64,000 bases of DNA from an uncultured Prevotella sp. (GTDB lineage: Bacteria; Bacteroidota; Bacteroidia; Bacteroidales; Bacteroidaceae). A program made the position numbers and the translations under genes. Of the stretch, positions 17,975 through 27,487 are shown in pieces (the first letter of the stretch is position 1; every line of letters starts with the position of its first letter). The notes under the pieces were generated by a model that saw nothing but the letters and a program-made list of their open reading frames with translations, was not told the origin of the DNA and did no database searches. The stretch spans positions 6,576 to 70,575 of the forward strand of contig USHV01000013.1 of NCBI GenBank assembly GCA_900554695.1. Direction: 5' to 3'.

Positions 17975-18825
17975 AACAATATCATTTTTTCAATGGGTGA
18001 CACAAGGATGCCCTGCGCCCCTAATTCTTTCAAACGTCCGATAATCTCCCAAAAGCGTTTCTCGTCGAGCACCGTATGTATTGAACACCAATTCTCATCG
18101 GCCAAAGGTATGATGGTAGGGCTTTTTATTCCCGGCAACACTGCCGTTATATCCTTCACCCTACTCTTCGGCGCGTTCATCATCACGTATTTCTTGTCTG
18201 TAGCAGAACGCACAGCCTCCATACGGAACAACATCTCGTTAAGAATTGCGTGCTTGTCATCATCCAGCTTCCAGTTGGCTATAAGCAGAGCCTCGCTCTC
18301 CATCACAACTTCCACCTCTCTCAGATTGTTGCTTATGAGAGTACTGCCGGAACTTACAATATCAAATATGCCATCAGCAAGACCTATTCCCGGACAAATC
18401 TCTACACTGCCGGTTATAACGTGTATCTCTGCCGTGATGCCGTTTTTCTTAAGAAATTTGCTCAGAATGTTCGGATAGGACGTCGCAATGCGCCGACCAT
18501 TGAACCATTCAAGCCCGTTATATTTATATTCTTTAGGTATTGCAAGCGACAATCTGCACTTACTGAAACCCAGACGTGATATGATCTGGGCATTCTCCTC
18601 CTTCTCAAGAAACTCATTCTCGCCCACTATACCGACGTCGGCAACACCACTTGCCACGCTCTGTGGAATATCATCATCTCTAAGATACAATACCTCTATC
18701 GGGAAATTTACAGATTGTACCAACAAAGTACGCTTACTGCTGCTGACTTTTATGTCGGCTTCAGCAAGCAAATTCATCGTATCGTCGAACAAACGACCTT
18801 TTGATTGCACTGCAATTCGTAACAT
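17971..18825 (-). CDS. hisG: ATP phosphoribosyltransferase, long form
   Basis: HisG catalyses the first, feedback-inhibited step of histidine synthesis. Start set at ATG 18825 (MLRIAVQSKGRLFDD); the upstream in-frame ATG at 18987 crosses the promoter. The 284-residue length and the C-terminal regulatory domain (from about residue 215, KSRVKDITAVLPGIKSPT) mark the long form, which needs no HisZ. Visible catalytic-domain motifs are GVADVGIVGENEF and the PRPP loop DIVSSGSTL near residue 160. First gene of the his operon. Confidence 0.96.
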   Translation of the reverse strand: MLRIAVQSKGRLFDDTMNLLAEADIKVSSSKRTLLVQSVNFPIEVLYLRDDDIPQSVASGVADVGIVGENEFLEKEENAQIISRLGFSKCRLSLAIPKEYKYNGLEWFNGRRIATSYPNILSKFLKKNGITAEIHVITGSVEICPGIGLADGIFDIVSSGSTLISNNLREVEVVMESEALLIANWKLDDDKHAILNEMLFRMEAVRSATDKKYVMMNAPKSRVKDITAVLPGIKSPTIIPLADENWCSIHTVLDEKRFWEIIGRLKELGAQGILVSPIEKMILL

Positions 18826-18854
18826 AATATCAAATATTTTTAAAAAAATATAGA

Positions 18855-18885
18855 CAAAAATACCGTTTTCCAAGGAATTACGCAA
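18855..18885 (-). promoter_or_regulatory. Promoter of hisGDC
   Basis: On the minus strand TTG (18885-18883) and TATTTTTG (18862-18855) with a 20-nt spacer; leader about 30 nt. No histidine-rich leader peptide or attenuator is visible. Confidence 0.68.
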
Positions 18886-18894
18886 GAATTGTAG

Positions 18895-18913
18895 TACATT
18901 TGTGCTACATTTG
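18895..18913 (+). promoter_or_regulatory. Tandem -7 boxes before the MltF-like gene
   Basis: TACATTTG occurs twice, at 18895-18902 and 18906-18913, 11 nt apart, the second abutting the ATG at 18915. Neither has a good -33 partner. If used, the transcript would have almost no leader. Confidence 0.45.
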
Positions 18914-18914
18914 T

Positions 18915-20093
18915 ATGCAATTGAAATTTTTATACATATTATTTTCATTATTGCTGGTTTGCAGCTGCAATAACAGCAAAAAGACACCGGAAATGACGCC
19001 GTGGGGCACTGTCGAAGGTGAGGACACTGCCACTGTTGAAGATCACTTCAGCCTGAGCGACATTCAGAACAACGGAGAAATGATAATGCTCACTATGAGT
19101 GGTCCGGAAACATATTTCGATTATCGTGGACGAGGTATGGGCACACAATATCTGATGTGCGAGAAATTCGCGCACAACATCGGAGTATCATTGCGCGTGG
19201 AGCTATGCCGTGACACGGACGAAATGGTGAGAAGACTGCAAGATGGCGAAGGCGACATAATTGTATATCAAATGCCAAGAAAAATCAAAGGGCTTAACTA
19301 TTGTGGCTATGGCACCGACAGCACGTCATGGGCTGTGAGCGCATCAAACAAGGAACTGTCGGACACTCTGAGCCGTTGGTACAAGCCACAACTGCTCGCA
19401 CAGATAAGAAAAGAGGAAAATTTCCTTTATTCAGCAAAAAGCATACGGCGCCATGTCTATTCACCCATGCTGAACGCATCGGCAGGAATAATATCGAAAT
19501 ATGATTATCTGTTCCAGAAATATGCCCCTCTCACACGCTGGGACTGGCGACTGCTTGCAGCGCAATGCTATCAGGAATCGACATTCGACCCTCAAGCCCG
19601 CTCTTGGGCAGGTGCCTGCGGACTGATGCAGATAATGCCCTCGACGGCTGACATGATAGGTCTGTCGAGAGCAAACTTGTTTGATCCGGAAGAGAACATA
19701 GCCGGAGCGGCACGATATATCAAGACTCTCAACAGCAAATTTCTCGACATAAGAGACCGCGACGAGCGCAACGCATTCATCCTCGCAAGCTACAACGGAG
19801 GATTCTTCCACATACGCGACGCCATGGCTCTGGCAAAGAAATATGGCAAGAATCCACACTCGTGGAGAGACGTTTCTGAATTTGTACTGAAACTTAGCAA
19901 TCCGACATACTACAACGACCCGGTAGTAAAATACGGATATATGCGCGGACAGGAAACGGCCAACTACGTGGAAAGCATCAGACACCGCTGGGCACAATAC
20001 AGAAACAAAGCACGCGGTGGCTCCGGAACATTCGGTTTCCCGGAAAACGTGACGCCCCAGAAAGCACGTAAGAAACACAGATTCAAACTGTAA
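18915..20093 (+). CDS. MltF-like membrane-bound lytic transglycosylase
   Basis: A 392-residue lipoprotein that should cleave peptidoglycan glycan strands. The signal ends at LLLVCSC (Cys18). Then comes a solute-binding-like domain (about residues 60-140, DYRGRGMGTQYLMCEKFA and GEGDIIVYQMP) and an SLT goose-type lysozyme domain from about residue 205. The catalytic Glu lies in CYQESTFDPQARSWAG, followed by GLMQIMPSTA and ASYNGG. This two-domain layout is that of MltF. Start at ATG 18915; a TTG at 18900 is in frame but lies in the promoter. The C-terminus is basic (KARKKHRFKL). Confidence 0.9.
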   Translation: MQLKFLYILFSLLLVCSCNNSKKTPEMTPWGTVEGEDTATVEDHFSLSDIQNNGEMIMLTMSGPETYFDYRGRGMGTQYLMCEKFAHNIGVSLRVELCRDTDEMVRRLQDGEGDIIVYQMPRKIKGLNYCGYGTDSTSWAVSASNKELSDTLSRWYKPQLLAQIRKEENFLYSAKSIRRHVYSPMLNASAGIISKYDYLFQKYAPLTRWDWRLLAAQCYQESTFDPQARSWAGACGLMQIMPSTADMIGLSRANLFDPEENIAGAARYIKTLNSKFLDIRDRDERNAFILASYNGGFFHIRDAMALAKKYGKNPHSWRDVSEFVLKLSNPTYYNDPVVKYGYMRGQETANYVESIRHRWAQYRNKARGGSGTFGFPENVTPQKARKKHRFKL

Positions 20094-20456
20094 TGATGTA
20101 AGGCTGACGTCATAAAACGGTTCACAGAAATTCGACATTGATTGGTCTCAATAAAGTCTGCTGCATTAAGTCCGGCATACATAGTGCTTGTGGTGAAGAT
20201 TCATCGGTTTTGGCAACATCAATTCATTACAGAGGTTACGTCAATTTATCATTACGCGACTCTCCTACTGTCAATGTTTATACTATCCATATTGTCATAA
20301 ATTTTCAACCATCCTATGGTTTTTCATAAACAAATCCAATACCGATGTTTTCTACTTAGCCGAGGAATAACATATAGACAACAAATAAAGATATAGGCAT
20401 ACGGACCGTATAGATTCACCCTACATCTGCCATAACACTACATATCCTGTACTTAC
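20094..20456. other. Gap between convergent genes, nothing recognised
   Basis: AT-rich sequence after the MltF-like gene. No plausible gene, promoter or repeat was seen before the hairpin at 20457. Confidence 0.5.
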
Positions 20457-20493
20457 AATAAATGTACGGATATTGGGCATCCGTACATTTATT
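20457..20493. terminator. Bidirectional terminator hairpin
   Basis: A perfect 15-bp stem (20457-20471 with 20479-20493; core ATGTACGGAT/ATCCGTACAT) and a 7-nt loop. A/T-rich ends on both sides would supply a T-run in either direction. It lies between the convergent MltF-like gene and the gene ending at 20562. Confidence 0.75.
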
Positions 20494-20561
20494 CTTATCA
20501 TACCTTTAAAGTAACGTATCAAGCCACTCATAACTGCTTTATGCTTATGAAAAATACAGTC

Positions 20562-22292
20562 TTATATTTTCGAAGCAATATGTCTTCTGTATCGCTTCAT
20601 ATCCGATTTATTCAAGAATTTGTCTATACGTGCCACACGCTCCTGTTGCGTGATGTTGCTTTTCTCCATGTCATTATCTTCTTTTATATATATTTGTCCT
20701 GTGCCTGTAACAGGATTATACTCGTCCCAATACACAGGAACGCTGTGATATCTCCCATCTCCGCCATATTTTTTAACATAGGTCAGCCTTCTTGTTGAAC
20801 TATACCCATAAGCATGAACAGTGATTGTAGAACTGTCGTTGACTGTATTGCTTTGCTCTGTTTTAAGAATACATTTGGTAACACAACGTGGATGCTGAAA
20901 ATGCTTTTGTCCCCAGAAATTGGCCAAAGCCTCATGTTCCCAGAACGAACTATGCTGCTTAGCCTCACGTCCGTATATTTCGTGTCGAGGACGTATCTGT
21001 TGATACATAGGAACACAAAGCAGAGGAGCCAGGCTGAAATATATCGCCCGGAAATACACAGTGTTTATATAATTAAAGTTTTTCTTTGCCTTGTCAAAAT
21101 CGAAACTTCGGTATTGCTGCGGATTCATGTCCAAGTCAAGCTTCTGCAAATGCTCCGGGGTGATGATATTTATCATTTTATGCTTGTCGAAGTCAAAATC
21201 ATCACCATATCCTATATGGTCATCCTTGAGCAGCTTGAGCATATTTTCCTGGGCAAGAGGGGTGAAAAGAAGAGCGAATTGCTGGTTGCTGTTACGGTTG
21301 CTGGTATCGAACGCGACCTCAAACTCTTCATTCGTCATCATTGCATAATCTGCCTTGCTCAGATTCTGAGCCTTATGATGAAGCATTAACTTCTTAAATT
21401 TAAACGACAATGAGTGCTCTTTCCCCGCCAGTCCGCTATGCTTTCTGTTGAATATCAGATCGGGAGCGGCCGTATTACCATATATAAGACGTGTCTTCTC
21501 ATAATATTCCGGATAATCGGCCTCGACACTTGCCGTAAGCACCTCTGAACGTCTGACTGTACGATATTTACCATCCGTGTCGCGCTCACGTGTCGTCCAA
21601 TATATTGTCTTGCGGCCCGTGTATATTTTAGTACCCATTATCATCTTCCTTGTCCTGCAAAGAACAAACGGATTTCCATTGATAAGGCCGGAATTGGCAT
21701 ATATCACAGAGCGGTCAGAATTGAAAGAGTCGTCCCACTTGTAAACCTTCTTCAAGTCGGCGAGACGCTGGGCCGTGAAATAAGGATCAAACTCCAGACG
21801 CGGAACGGTCTTGCTTATCATGCGTGCCAGTATATCCCAATCATACAAGCGATTAAGCGGAGCCATCTGATTCCACGCCTCTTTTGTAAGCTCGTCTATA
21901 ACATTACACAAATCTTCACGCTCCGACTTCAATTCGCTCAACTGCGGACTTACTTTTTTAAACAGAAAAACCACATCAGCAAATACAATCAGAGCAAAGA
22001 GGCCTTTGCCCAAATCGGTAAGATCGTCCCAAAAAGATATTATGGCCACGATTCCCGCGACAGCAGCAATAATCAACAAAACTCCCCAGACTTTCCACCG
22101 GAATATCTGTGAGTTCAACAATGACAGATCCACATTATTACTGCAAATCTTACTACAAGTAATACGGTTGGCCTTGACATCAACATCAGCCTCTTTCGCC
22201 AATTCATCAAAAGTCTGTTCCGCGACACGTTTGAAGCGGTCGCGGAACACTTTCTGATATTCTGTAAGAGGATCATATATGTCGTTATCCAT
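20562..22292 (-). CDS. Membrane protein paired with LemA, unknown function
   Basis: A 576-residue protein with two adjacent membrane segments (about residues 66-86 and 91-110), a short N-terminal helical part, and a large C-terminal soluble region of about 450 residues. The region starting LMARMISK-like near residue 155 resembles the DUF3137 type seen next to lemA in other bacteria, by layout only. A Tyr/Arg-rich stretch (YWTTRERDTDGKYRTVRRSEV) and a C-terminal basic helix are present. It follows the lemA gene by 9 nt, so they form an operon. No function can be assigned. Confidence 0.75.
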   Translation of the reverse strand: MDNDIYDPLTEYQKVFRDRFKRVAEQTFDELAKEADVDVKANRITCSKICSNNVDLSLLNSQIFRWKVWGVLLIIAAVAGIVAIISFWDDLTDLGKGLFALIVFADVVFLFKKVSPQLSELKSEREDLCNVIDELTKEAWNQMAPLNRLYDWDILARMISKTVPRLEFDPYFTAQRLADLKKVYKWDDSFNSDRSVIYANSGLINGNPFVLCRTRKMIMGTKIYTGRKTIYWTTRERDTDGKYRTVRRSEVLTASVEADYPEYYEKTRLIYGNTAAPDLIFNRKHSGLAGKEHSLSFKFKKLMLHHKAQNLSKADYAMMTNEEFEVAFDTSNRNSNQQFALLFTPLAQENMLKLLKDDHIGYGDDFDFDKHKMINIITPEHLQKLDLDMNPQQYRSFDFDKAKKNFNYINTVYFRAIYFSLAPLLCVPMYQQIRPRHEIYGREAKQHSSFWEHEALANFWGQKHFQHPRCVTKCILKTEQSNTVNDSSTITVHAYGYSSTRRLTYVKKYGGDGRYHSVPVYWDEYNPVTGTGQIYIKEDNDMEKSNITQQERVARIDKFLNKSDMKRYRRHIASKI

Positions 22293-22301
22293 ACGAATGT
22301 T

Positions 22302-23051
22302 TTAGAAGAACTTACCCCTGGCCATCTCGCGGGTCTCCGCAGAAGCTGTGAACGGGATACGCGTTGTGTAGCCTTGACGGGCAGCCACAATCATCTTGGT
22401 AGGCCAACGGAAAATGTCTGTGTTCCACTGTGTCACACGACTGTTATATACAGTACGTGCAGCTGTTATCTCGCGCTGCAGATAACTGTTCTGCTGCATG
22501 GCATCGGCTATCGCACTATGTGCCTTTAGCTCAGGGTAAGCTTCGACCTGCGGGAACAGACGACCGAAAGCCGTGTTCACCTGACGGCTCACCTCTTCCC
22601 TGTTCTTTTCGTTTACAGTTCCGCTGCGCATGGCTGCCACGGTTTTCATAACGTCCTTGTCAAGATCGATGGCTTTTTCTACGATACCGACCACATTCTG
22701 CAAGATCTGCACACGCTGTTCAAGATAATTGTCTATGTTGGACGCCTCTGCCTGAATGCGTTGCTCCAACTGCTGGAAATAATTATGGGCAGAGATTTTC
22801 ATAAAGATGAATATCACTCCAGGCAATATGCCGACAAGACAACCGACAAACGCAACCAACAGAGGATTCTCAAGAGTACTGCCCATAAAGTAAACAAACA
22901 ACAATACGAGACAAGGTATTGTCACCCACAACGCGATTTCGAAAAGTGTGGATCCAAATCCTATTTCGACAGGTAACTGACGATCGATAACATGTACATC
23001 ACGGCCATTATCATTAACAGGCCCTGTAACTTCATCTAATAGATTTGCCAT
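22302..23051 (-). CDS. LemA family protein
   Basis: A 249-residue LemA-fold protein. Two N-terminal hydrophobic segments (about residues 32-55 and 60-82) precede a long helical domain. The LemA core is seen as DNYLEQRVQILQNVVGIVEKA near residue 120, FPQVEAYPELKAH, and RTVYNSRVTQWNTDIFRWP near residue 208. LemA proteins are membrane-anchored helical proteins of poorly known role. The second membrane segment and extended N-terminus are unusual for the family, which normally has one anchor. It is the first gene of a two-gene operon. Confidence 0.85.
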   Translation of the reverse strand: MANLLDEVTGPVNDNGRDVHVIDRQLPVEIGFGSTLFEIALWVTIPCLVLLFVYFMGSTLENPLLVAFVGCLVGILPGVIFIFMKISAHNYFQQLEQRIQAEASNIDNYLEQRVQILQNVVGIVEKAIDLDKDVMKTVAAMRSGTVNEKNREEVSRQVNTAFGRLFPQVEAYPELKAHSAIADAMQQNSYLQREITAARTVYNSRVTQWNTDIFRWPTKMIVAARQGYTTRIPFTASAETREMARGKFF

Positions 23052-23539
23052 ATATAATTTAGTTTATTATTTTAAGCCTTATTGTATGGAAACAGACAAT
23101 ATGTCTGATAATAGTCAAAAGCACCAATATATTAAATACCGGACACAATGACAATCATTGCGTGGCAACACAGCTCTTAAATATAGATTATGTATGTTTT
23201 TTCATAATATCCATGATTACTTATGCAAATATAAAATATTTAATTCATATACGGAAGAATATTGCCTAAAGATGAATATATACGTGTCCTTTAGAGAACA
23301 AAAAACGGCAATCAAACGGTTATTGATTCCGATACTTATTCTATAGTTTGGGAAACAGAAGAACGATTTTCAGAAGATGTGACACGAAAGAACAACTATA
23401 AACGGCAAGCGAAGTATCATTATAAAACAAGAATCCGGGCAGGACACAACTCGGATAACGGTATTCCACACTTTTTGCAGGTTCTTTCATTTGAGCTACG
23501 CAGAATACTTCATCCATACTCATGCGTACATATATAAAC
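23052..23539. other. Gap upstream of lemA, nothing recognised
   Basis: About 490 nt, AT-rich. Short open frames (for example 23158-23346) lack gene-like composition. No clear TAnnTTTG box was found for lemA. Confidence 0.45.
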
Positions 23540-23578
23540 AAAGAGAGCTGCAGTAAACAAATAACTGCGGCTCCCTTT
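23540..23578 (-). terminator. Hairpin after rplT
   Basis: A 15-bp stem (23540-23554 with 23564-23578) with one wobble and one mismatch, 9-nt loop, 32 nt after the rplT stop. The T-run is poor. Confidence 0.6.
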
Positions 23579-23610
23579 CTATGTCATATTAAGACTTGCT
23601 GTGTCCTAAA

Positions 23611-23955
23611 TTATTTCACTTTCTCTACAATAGCCTTGAATGCTTCAGGATTGTTTACAGCCAGGTCTGCGAGAACCTTACGGTTGATCTCGATGCCTGC
23701 CTTGTGGAGTGCACCCATAAGAGTAGAATAGCTCATATTCTCAAGGCGTGCGGCAGCGTTGATACGCTGAATCCACAGAGAACGGAAATTGCGTTTCTTA
23801 GTACGACGATCGCGGTATGCGTATGTGAGACCCTTCTCCCATGTGTTTTTAGCAACCGTCCAAACATTCTTTCTTGCACCATAGTAACCTCTGGTGAGTT
23901 TAAGAATTCTTTTTCTTCTTGCTTTCGAAGCAACGTGATTTACTGATCTTGGCAT
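23611..23955 (-). CDS. rplT: Ribosomal protein bL20
   Basis: bL20 is an early-assembly protein of the large subunit. The 114 residues open MPRSVNHVASKARRKRILK and contain GYYGARKNVWTVAKN and RDRRTKKRNFRSLWIQRINA, all family hallmarks. Last gene of infC-rpmI-rplT. Confidence 0.98.
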   Translation of the reverse strand: MPRSVNHVASKARRKRILKLTRGYYGARKNVWTVAKNTWEKGLTYAYRDRRTKKRNFRSLWIQRINAAARLENMSYSTLMGALHKAGIEINRKVLADLAVNNPEAFKAIVEKVK

Positions 23956-23991
23956 AGTTTTGTTTCCTTTAAAATGTTTGACTAATTAAAA

Positions 23992-24189
23992 TTAACGGAG
24001 GCAGAGCATATCACGCACCGCTTTCAGGTTGCTACCATCCACCATTGTCTGGTGAACAAGGTTTCTCTTCTGCTTCTTTGTTTTCTTAGTCAAGATGTGA
24101 CTGTGGTAAGCATGATGTCTTTTGATCTTACCTGTACCAGTGAAACGGAATCTCTTCTTTGCACTGGCCTTTGTCTTCAGTTTTGGCAT
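23992..24189 (-). CDS. rpmI: Ribosomal protein bL35
   Basis: A 65-residue basic protein starting MPKLKTKASAKKRFRFTGTG and containing HAYHSHILTKKTKKQKRNL, diagnostic of bL35. It lies between infC and rplT in the conserved order, 36 nt before rplT. Confidence 0.98.
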   Translation of the reverse strand: MPKLKTKASAKKRFRFTGTGKIKRHHAYHSHILTKKTKKQKRNLVHQTMVDGSNLKAVRDMLCLR

Positions 24190-24259
24190 TTTTTTATGTT
24201 TTAAATTGTTATTTAATCATAGTGGCAACGCATATACCCGGCGTTACGCACTTTCTTTT

Positions 24260-24952
24260 TCAGTCCATATTAAGCTTTTTCAGAGCCTCGTCGCTTATTT
24301 TAGCGTTGGCGAAAAGTCCTCCGTTTGCAGGAATGGCACTTTCGGTCTCGTTTGCCTTTGCTGCGTTCTGGCTCTTGAGCTCAGCCTCACGACGCTCACG
24401 GTCAAGCTTCTGCTGACTCTTCTTCGCAACGCCAGCCTTTTTAGGCGCCATATAAAGAAACATCTTCTTTCCGTCAAGCTTCGGCAGCTGTTCTACCTTT
24501 GCTATATCCTCGAGATCGTTTGCAAAACGCAGGAGGAGCACCTCACCCTGTTCCTTGAACAGGATTGAGCGACCACGGAAGAACACATAAGCGCGCACCT
24601 TGTTGCCCTCTGTCAGGAATTCTCTTGCATGTTTCAGCTTGAAGTTGTAGTCATGCTCATCGGTCTGAGGTCCGAAACGTATTTCCTTAATCTCAACCTT
24701 AACCTGCTTGGCTTTCATCTCCTTGGCATGTTTCTTCTGTTGATAAAGGAATTTGCTATAGTCGATGAGACGACAAACCGGAGGCTGCGCATTTGGAGAT
24801 ATCTCGACAAGGTCAACGCCCTGTTCATGTGCCATATCAAGTGCCTGACGTGTCGGCATGACTGTCGATCCGCCGTCTCCTACAACTCGTACTTCCCTGA
24901 CGCGAATCTGTTCATTCACGCGGTACTGATTCTTCATTTTGTCATTCTTCAT
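24260..24952 (-). CDS. infC: Translation initiation factor IF-3
   Basis: IF-3 prevents premature subunit joining and checks the start codon. The N-terminal domain (NEQIRVREVRVVGDGGS near residue 13) and C-terminal domain (KEIRFGPQTDEHDYNFKLKHA near residue 88, then KVRAYVFFRGR) are both present. The 230 residues are longer than the usual ~180 because of a C-terminal extension rich in Glu, Lys and Ala (from about residue 175). Start at ATG 24952; ATG 24937 is an alternative. It has a strong promoter of its own. Confidence 0.95.
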   Translation of the reverse strand: MKNDKMKNQYRVNEQIRVREVRVVGDGGSTVMPTRQALDMAHEQGVDLVEISPNAQPPVCRLIDYSKFLYQQKKHAKEMKAKQVKVEIKEIRFGPQTDEHDYNFKLKHAREFLTEGNKVRAYVFFRGRSILFKEQGEVLLLRFANDLEDIAKVEQLPKLDGKKMFLYMAPKKAGVAKKSQQKLDRERREAELKSQNAAKANETESAIPANGGLFANAKISDEALKKLNMD

Positions 24953-24977
24953 TCAACCATTTTATGATAAGCGAATG

Positions 24978-25008
24978 CAAAGTTACCACATTTCAGGCAA
25001 TCGGCAAA
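24978..25008 (-). promoter_or_regulatory. Promoter of infC-rpmI-rplT
   Basis: TTTG (25008-25005) and TAACTTTG (24985-24978) on the minus strand with a 19-nt spacer, a full consensus match. It shows infC is transcribed independently of thrS. Confidence 0.85.
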
Positions 25009-25362
25009 ATATTTCAATAATTTTCTTTTAACATTATAGTTGTTTTTATCAATACAAACAGCATAGCAGAATACATATATATGAAAATTTCTCTCGCATA
25101 ACACAGCATACATTCCGTAATACCTATGAAGCATGGGAAAATGCATAATCATGCAACGTGAAAAGTAAGAAACTCTACATTTGAGAATTTTAAAACATAT
25201 CATATAAGTAGGAAATGGGACGTAAAAGATGCACTAACAATCATTCACGAAAGCACGATATCAGATAACGACACGCGAAACAGACCATTCCGGCTTATGA
25301 AAAAGACCTTAAATCATTGATATGCAGATACTATAGATATGCGGTACATATATTGAAAAACC
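25009..25362. other. Gap between thrS terminator and infC promoter
   Basis: About 350 nt, AT-rich, with no plausible gene, RNA or repeat seen. It separates two units that are commonly contiguous in other bacteria. Confidence 0.5.
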
Positions 25363-25410
25363 AAAAAGACGCCTCAGGAACATTTCGGAATCAGTTCCTG
25401 CGACGTCTTT
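25363..25410 (-). terminator. Intrinsic terminator of thrS
   Basis: Stem formed by AAAGACG and CAGGAAC pairing with GTTCCTG and CGTCTTT, interrupted by a small internal loop, then T-rich sequence (TTTTTGGTTTTT) on the minus strand. It starts 26 nt after the thrS stop. Confidence 0.82.
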
Positions 25411-25436
25411 GCTATGTGTTGACAATAAATATCTTA

Positions 25437-27407
25437 TCAGTGTTCCGGACGTATTTCCGTGGCTTTCAGCATCTCTGCGACCTCTGCATTAATCTTGGCA
25501 GCAAAGTCTTCCATAGACATGACGCTCTGCTCGCCTCCACCCTGCTTACGAACGGCAACGGTTCCGTCGGCCTGTTCCTTCTCACCGACAACAAGCATAT
25601 AAGGGATACGCTTCATCTCGTTATCGCGAATCTTTCGGCCTATCTTCTCATTACGGCTATCTACTGTAGCACGCACACCGTTGTTGTCGAGATATCTGTA
25701 AACTTTCTTTGCGTAGTCATTATATTTCTCCGATATAGGCAGGATGGCAACCTGATCAGGAGTGAGCCACAATGGGAAGTGACCGGCAGTGTGCTCGATA
25801 AGCACAGCGCAGAAACGTTCGAGCGAACCGAACGGAGCACGGTGAATCATCACAGGAGTCTTCTTGGTGTTGTCCTCGTCGGTGTATTCGAGTTTGAAAC
25901 GCTCCGGCAGGTTATAATCCACCTGGATGGTACCCAGCTGCCAACGACGTCCGATTGCATCCTTAACCATGAAGTCGAGCTTCGGTCCATAGAAAGCAGC
26001 CTCGCCATATTCTACCTTTGCCTTCAGGCCTCTCTCCTTGCAAGCCTCGATTATGGCCTGCTCGGCTGTTGCCCATACTTCGTCAGAACCGATGTACTTC
26101 TCGTGATCGTTAGGATCGCGCAGAGAAATCTGAGCCTCAACATTCTCCTCTGTGAAGTTGAATGTAGAGAACACGGTCTGAATGATATCGATAACTCTCA
26201 GGAACTCACTCTTAACCTGATCAGGACGACAGAAAATGTGCGCATCGTCCTGTGTGAACGAACGTACACGTGTGAGTCCGTGAAGCTCGCCGCTCATCTC
26301 ATAACGGTAAACGGTTCCGAACTCAGCGATACGCAACGGCAGGTCTCTGTACGAACGCGGTTTCCATGCGAACACCTCACAGTGGTGAGGACAGTTCATA
26401 GGTTTGAGCATATACTCCTCGTCATCCTCCGGAGTGTGTATAGGCTGGAATGAGTCTTTGCCGTAGTGTGCGTAGTGACCAGAAGTAACATAAAGATTCT
26501 TACTTCCGATATGCGGAGTGATTACCTCCTGATAGCCGTAGTTCTTCTGTATCTTGCGCAGCATATCCTGCAGACGCAGACGCAGCTCAGTGCCTTTCGG
26601 CAACCAAATTGGAAGTCCTTTACCGACACGCTCTGAGAACATAAACAGTTCCATCTCACGACCTATCTTACGATGGTCACGCTTCTTAGCTTCCTCGAGC
26701 ATTACAAGATACTCGTCGAGCATTTTCTTCTTCGGGAACGTGATACCATAGATACGTGTCATCTGCTCACGCTTTGCATCACCACGCCAAAATGCTCCTG
26801 CCACGCTTGTAAGCTTGATGGCCTTTATGGCTCCTGTGCTTACGAGGTGCGGACCACGGCAAAGGTCGGTGAACGAACCCTGCGTATAGGTTGAAATAGT
26901 ACCGTCTGCAAGATCCTGGTCAATGTGCTCACACTTGTAGGTCTGTCCGTCGGCATTGAACTCAGCCAGAGCGTCAGCCTTAGAAACATCCTTGCGCACA
27001 ACCGGCTCGTTCTTCTTGGCCAGTTCCTTCATTTTTGCCTCAATGGCAGGAAAATCGTTTTCGCTTATAGTGACACCTTTCGGCGGCATTACATCATAGA
27101 AGAATCCGTTCTCAACAGCCGGACCGAATCCGAACTGTATGCCAGGATAGAGTTCCTGCAGCGCTTCAGCCAGCAGGTGGGCCGATGTGTGCCAGAAGGT
27201 GTGCTTGCCTTCTTCGTCATCAAATTTGTACAGAACAAAATTAGCGTCCTCAAGAATTGGACGGTTAAGTTCTACTGTTTCGCCATTGACACCGCAAGAA
27301 ACAACGTCGCGGGCGAGAGCAGGCGAAATGCTCTCTGCAATCTGTAAACCGGTTACACCTTGTTCATATTCATGAACAACACCGTCCGGAAAAGTGATTT
27401 TTACCAT
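25437..27407 (-). CDS. thrS: Threonyl-tRNA synthetase
   Basis: ThrS charges tRNA-Thr. The 656-residue protein has the full bacterial layout: TGS domain (residues 1-62), editing domain with HTSAH near residue 72, and class II core with motif 2 EFGTVYRYEMSGELHGLTRVR near residue 365. The zinc ligands are in MNCPHHCE near residue 337; motif 3 is IHRAPFGSLERF near residue 525, and a C-terminal anticodon-binding domain follows. It lies 80 nt downstream of the TPR lipoprotein-like gene and has its own candidate promoter and a terminator. Confidence 0.98.
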   Translation of the reverse strand: MVKITFPDGVVHEYEQGVTGLQIAESISPALARDVVSCGVNGETVELNRPILEDANFVLYKFDDEEGKHTFWHTSAHLLAEALQELYPGIQFGFGPAVENGFFYDVMPPKGVTISENDFPAIEAKMKELAKKNEPVVRKDVSKADALAEFNADGQTYKCEHIDQDLADGTISTYTQGSFTDLCRGPHLVSTGAIKAIKLTSVAGAFWRGDAKREQMTRIYGITFPKKKMLDEYLVMLEEAKKRDHRKIGREMELFMFSERVGKGLPIWLPKGTELRLRLQDMLRKIQKNYGYQEVITPHIGSKNLYVTSGHYAHYGKDSFQPIHTPEDDEEYMLKPMNCPHHCEVFAWKPRSYRDLPLRIAEFGTVYRYEMSGELHGLTRVRSFTQDDAHIFCRPDQVKSEFLRVIDIIQTVFSTFNFTEENVEAQISLRDPNDHEKYIGSDEVWATAEQAIIEACKERGLKAKVEYGEAAFYGPKLDFMVKDAIGRRWQLGTIQVDYNLPERFKLEYTDEDNTKKTPVMIHRAPFGSLERFCAVLIEHTAGHFPLWLTPDQVAILPISEKYNDYAKKVYRYLDNNGVRATVDSRNEKIGRKIRDNEMKRIPYMLVVGEKEQADGTVAVRKQGGGEQSVMSMEDFAAKINAEVAEMLKATEIRPEH

Positions 27408-27437
27408 AACAACTTAGTATTTGATCTTTTTCAGCTG

Positions 27438-27469
27438 CAAAATTAATATATTCTTTCAATAATAAACAA
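27438..27469 (-). promoter_or_regulatory. Candidate promoter of thrS
   Basis: On the minus strand TAATTTTG (27445-27438) with TTG 21 nt upstream (27469-27467). The spacer is slightly long. No T-box is visible, as expected outside Firmicutes. Confidence 0.5.
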
Positions 27470-27487
27470 TTAGCGCAAAGTTTTTTC

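Noticed and set aside
23158..23346. 62-codon frame in the gap upstream of lemA
   Set aside because: AT-rich, no promoter or family features; likely chance.
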